Source: Methanolacinia petrolearia DSM 11571 (GTDB lineage: Archaea > Halobacteriota > Methanomicrobia > Methanomicrobiales > Methanomicrobiaceae). From it: DNA of 64,000 bases. Of this stretch, positions 63,944-64,000 are shown piece after piece. The first letter of the stretch is position 1. Each line of letters starts with the position of its first letter. The stretch is taken from positions 2,108,001 through 2,172,000 of the forward strand of contig NC_014507.1 in assembly GCF_000147875.1 (NCBI RefSeq), in the 5' to 3' direction. The position numbers and the translations under genes are program-made. A model generated the notes under the pieces. The model was not told where the DNA came from, made no database searches, and saw only the letters and a program-made list of their open reading frames with translations.

Positions 63944-64000
63944 TGTTGCTGGTGATTTTTTCGGATTTCTGCCATCCGCGGAAAATGATTCAAAATATGA

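Overview
The window comes from a methanogenic euryarchaeon, most likely of the order Methanomicrobiales. The grounds are archaeal ribosomal proteins (L7Ae, S28e, L24e, P0/P1-type stalk), an Spt5-SecE-FtsZ cluster, the archaeal pterin kinase MptE, HypF, an F420H2-oxidase-type FprA, archaeal Thg1 and DtdA, and several PEGA-type surface proteins with C-terminal membrane anchors. Genus-level assignment is not possible from this sequence alone.

Layout. 1-1465: the start of a secreted surface protein and a CetZ tubulin-like gene, both on the minus strand. 1704-6631: a tightly overlapping plus-strand operon (FAD oxidoreductase, DPM1-like glycosyltransferase, flippase-like membrane protein, DUF2298 giant membrane protein), probably for lipid-linked glycan work at the cell surface. 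6846-8082: rpl7ae-rps28e-rpl24e-ndk with a structured leader that looks like an L7Ae-binding kink-turn. 8471-12361: TrkH, then an oxidative-stress operon (two rubredoxins, FprA, superoxide reductase). 13006-16326: a Ski2-like helicase and two winged-helix regulators, divergent from hypF (16500) with a shared candidate operator pair. 18790-20278: pdxS-pdxT. 20330-24029: a periplasmic-binding/PAS receptor with a degenerate kinase core, a lone response regulator and a two-repeat PEGA protein, with a 900-base non-coding stretch carrying seven GTGCAC sites. 24239-28467: an unrecognised two-gene module (large exported protein plus membrane protein).

28684-34732 (minus) is the translation/secretion/division cluster: TIGR00725-like protein, dtdA, ftsZ, secE, spt5, rpl11, rpl1, rpl10, rpl12. 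35463-41261 holds ileS, thg1, a PRC-barrel protein, a site-2 protease with CBS domains and a PAS protein. 41532-46974 is more accessory: an RND-type exporter, an orphan gene, a TrmB regulator, a PAS gene fragment, repeats and an AT-rich orphan membrane protein. 47063-50775 is a radical SAM/HhH protein, MptE and a TrkA-N/DHH protein, followed by tRNA-Lys(CTT). 51031-63889 is rich in transporters: an ABC-2 exporter with a PrsW-like protease fusion, surface proteins, a B12-binding radical SAM enzyme, an NRAMP-LytS fusion with a partner binding protein, and a ZnuABC-type metal importer.

Non-coding structure. Two families of GC-rich interspersed repeats lie between genes: one with GGGCATAAGCCCC-type terminal inverted repeats (four copies, MITE-like), and one with a conserved stem-loop (two copies). 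Two genes appear to use non-standard start codons (CTG at 4601, ATA at 63005), each overlapping the previous stop.
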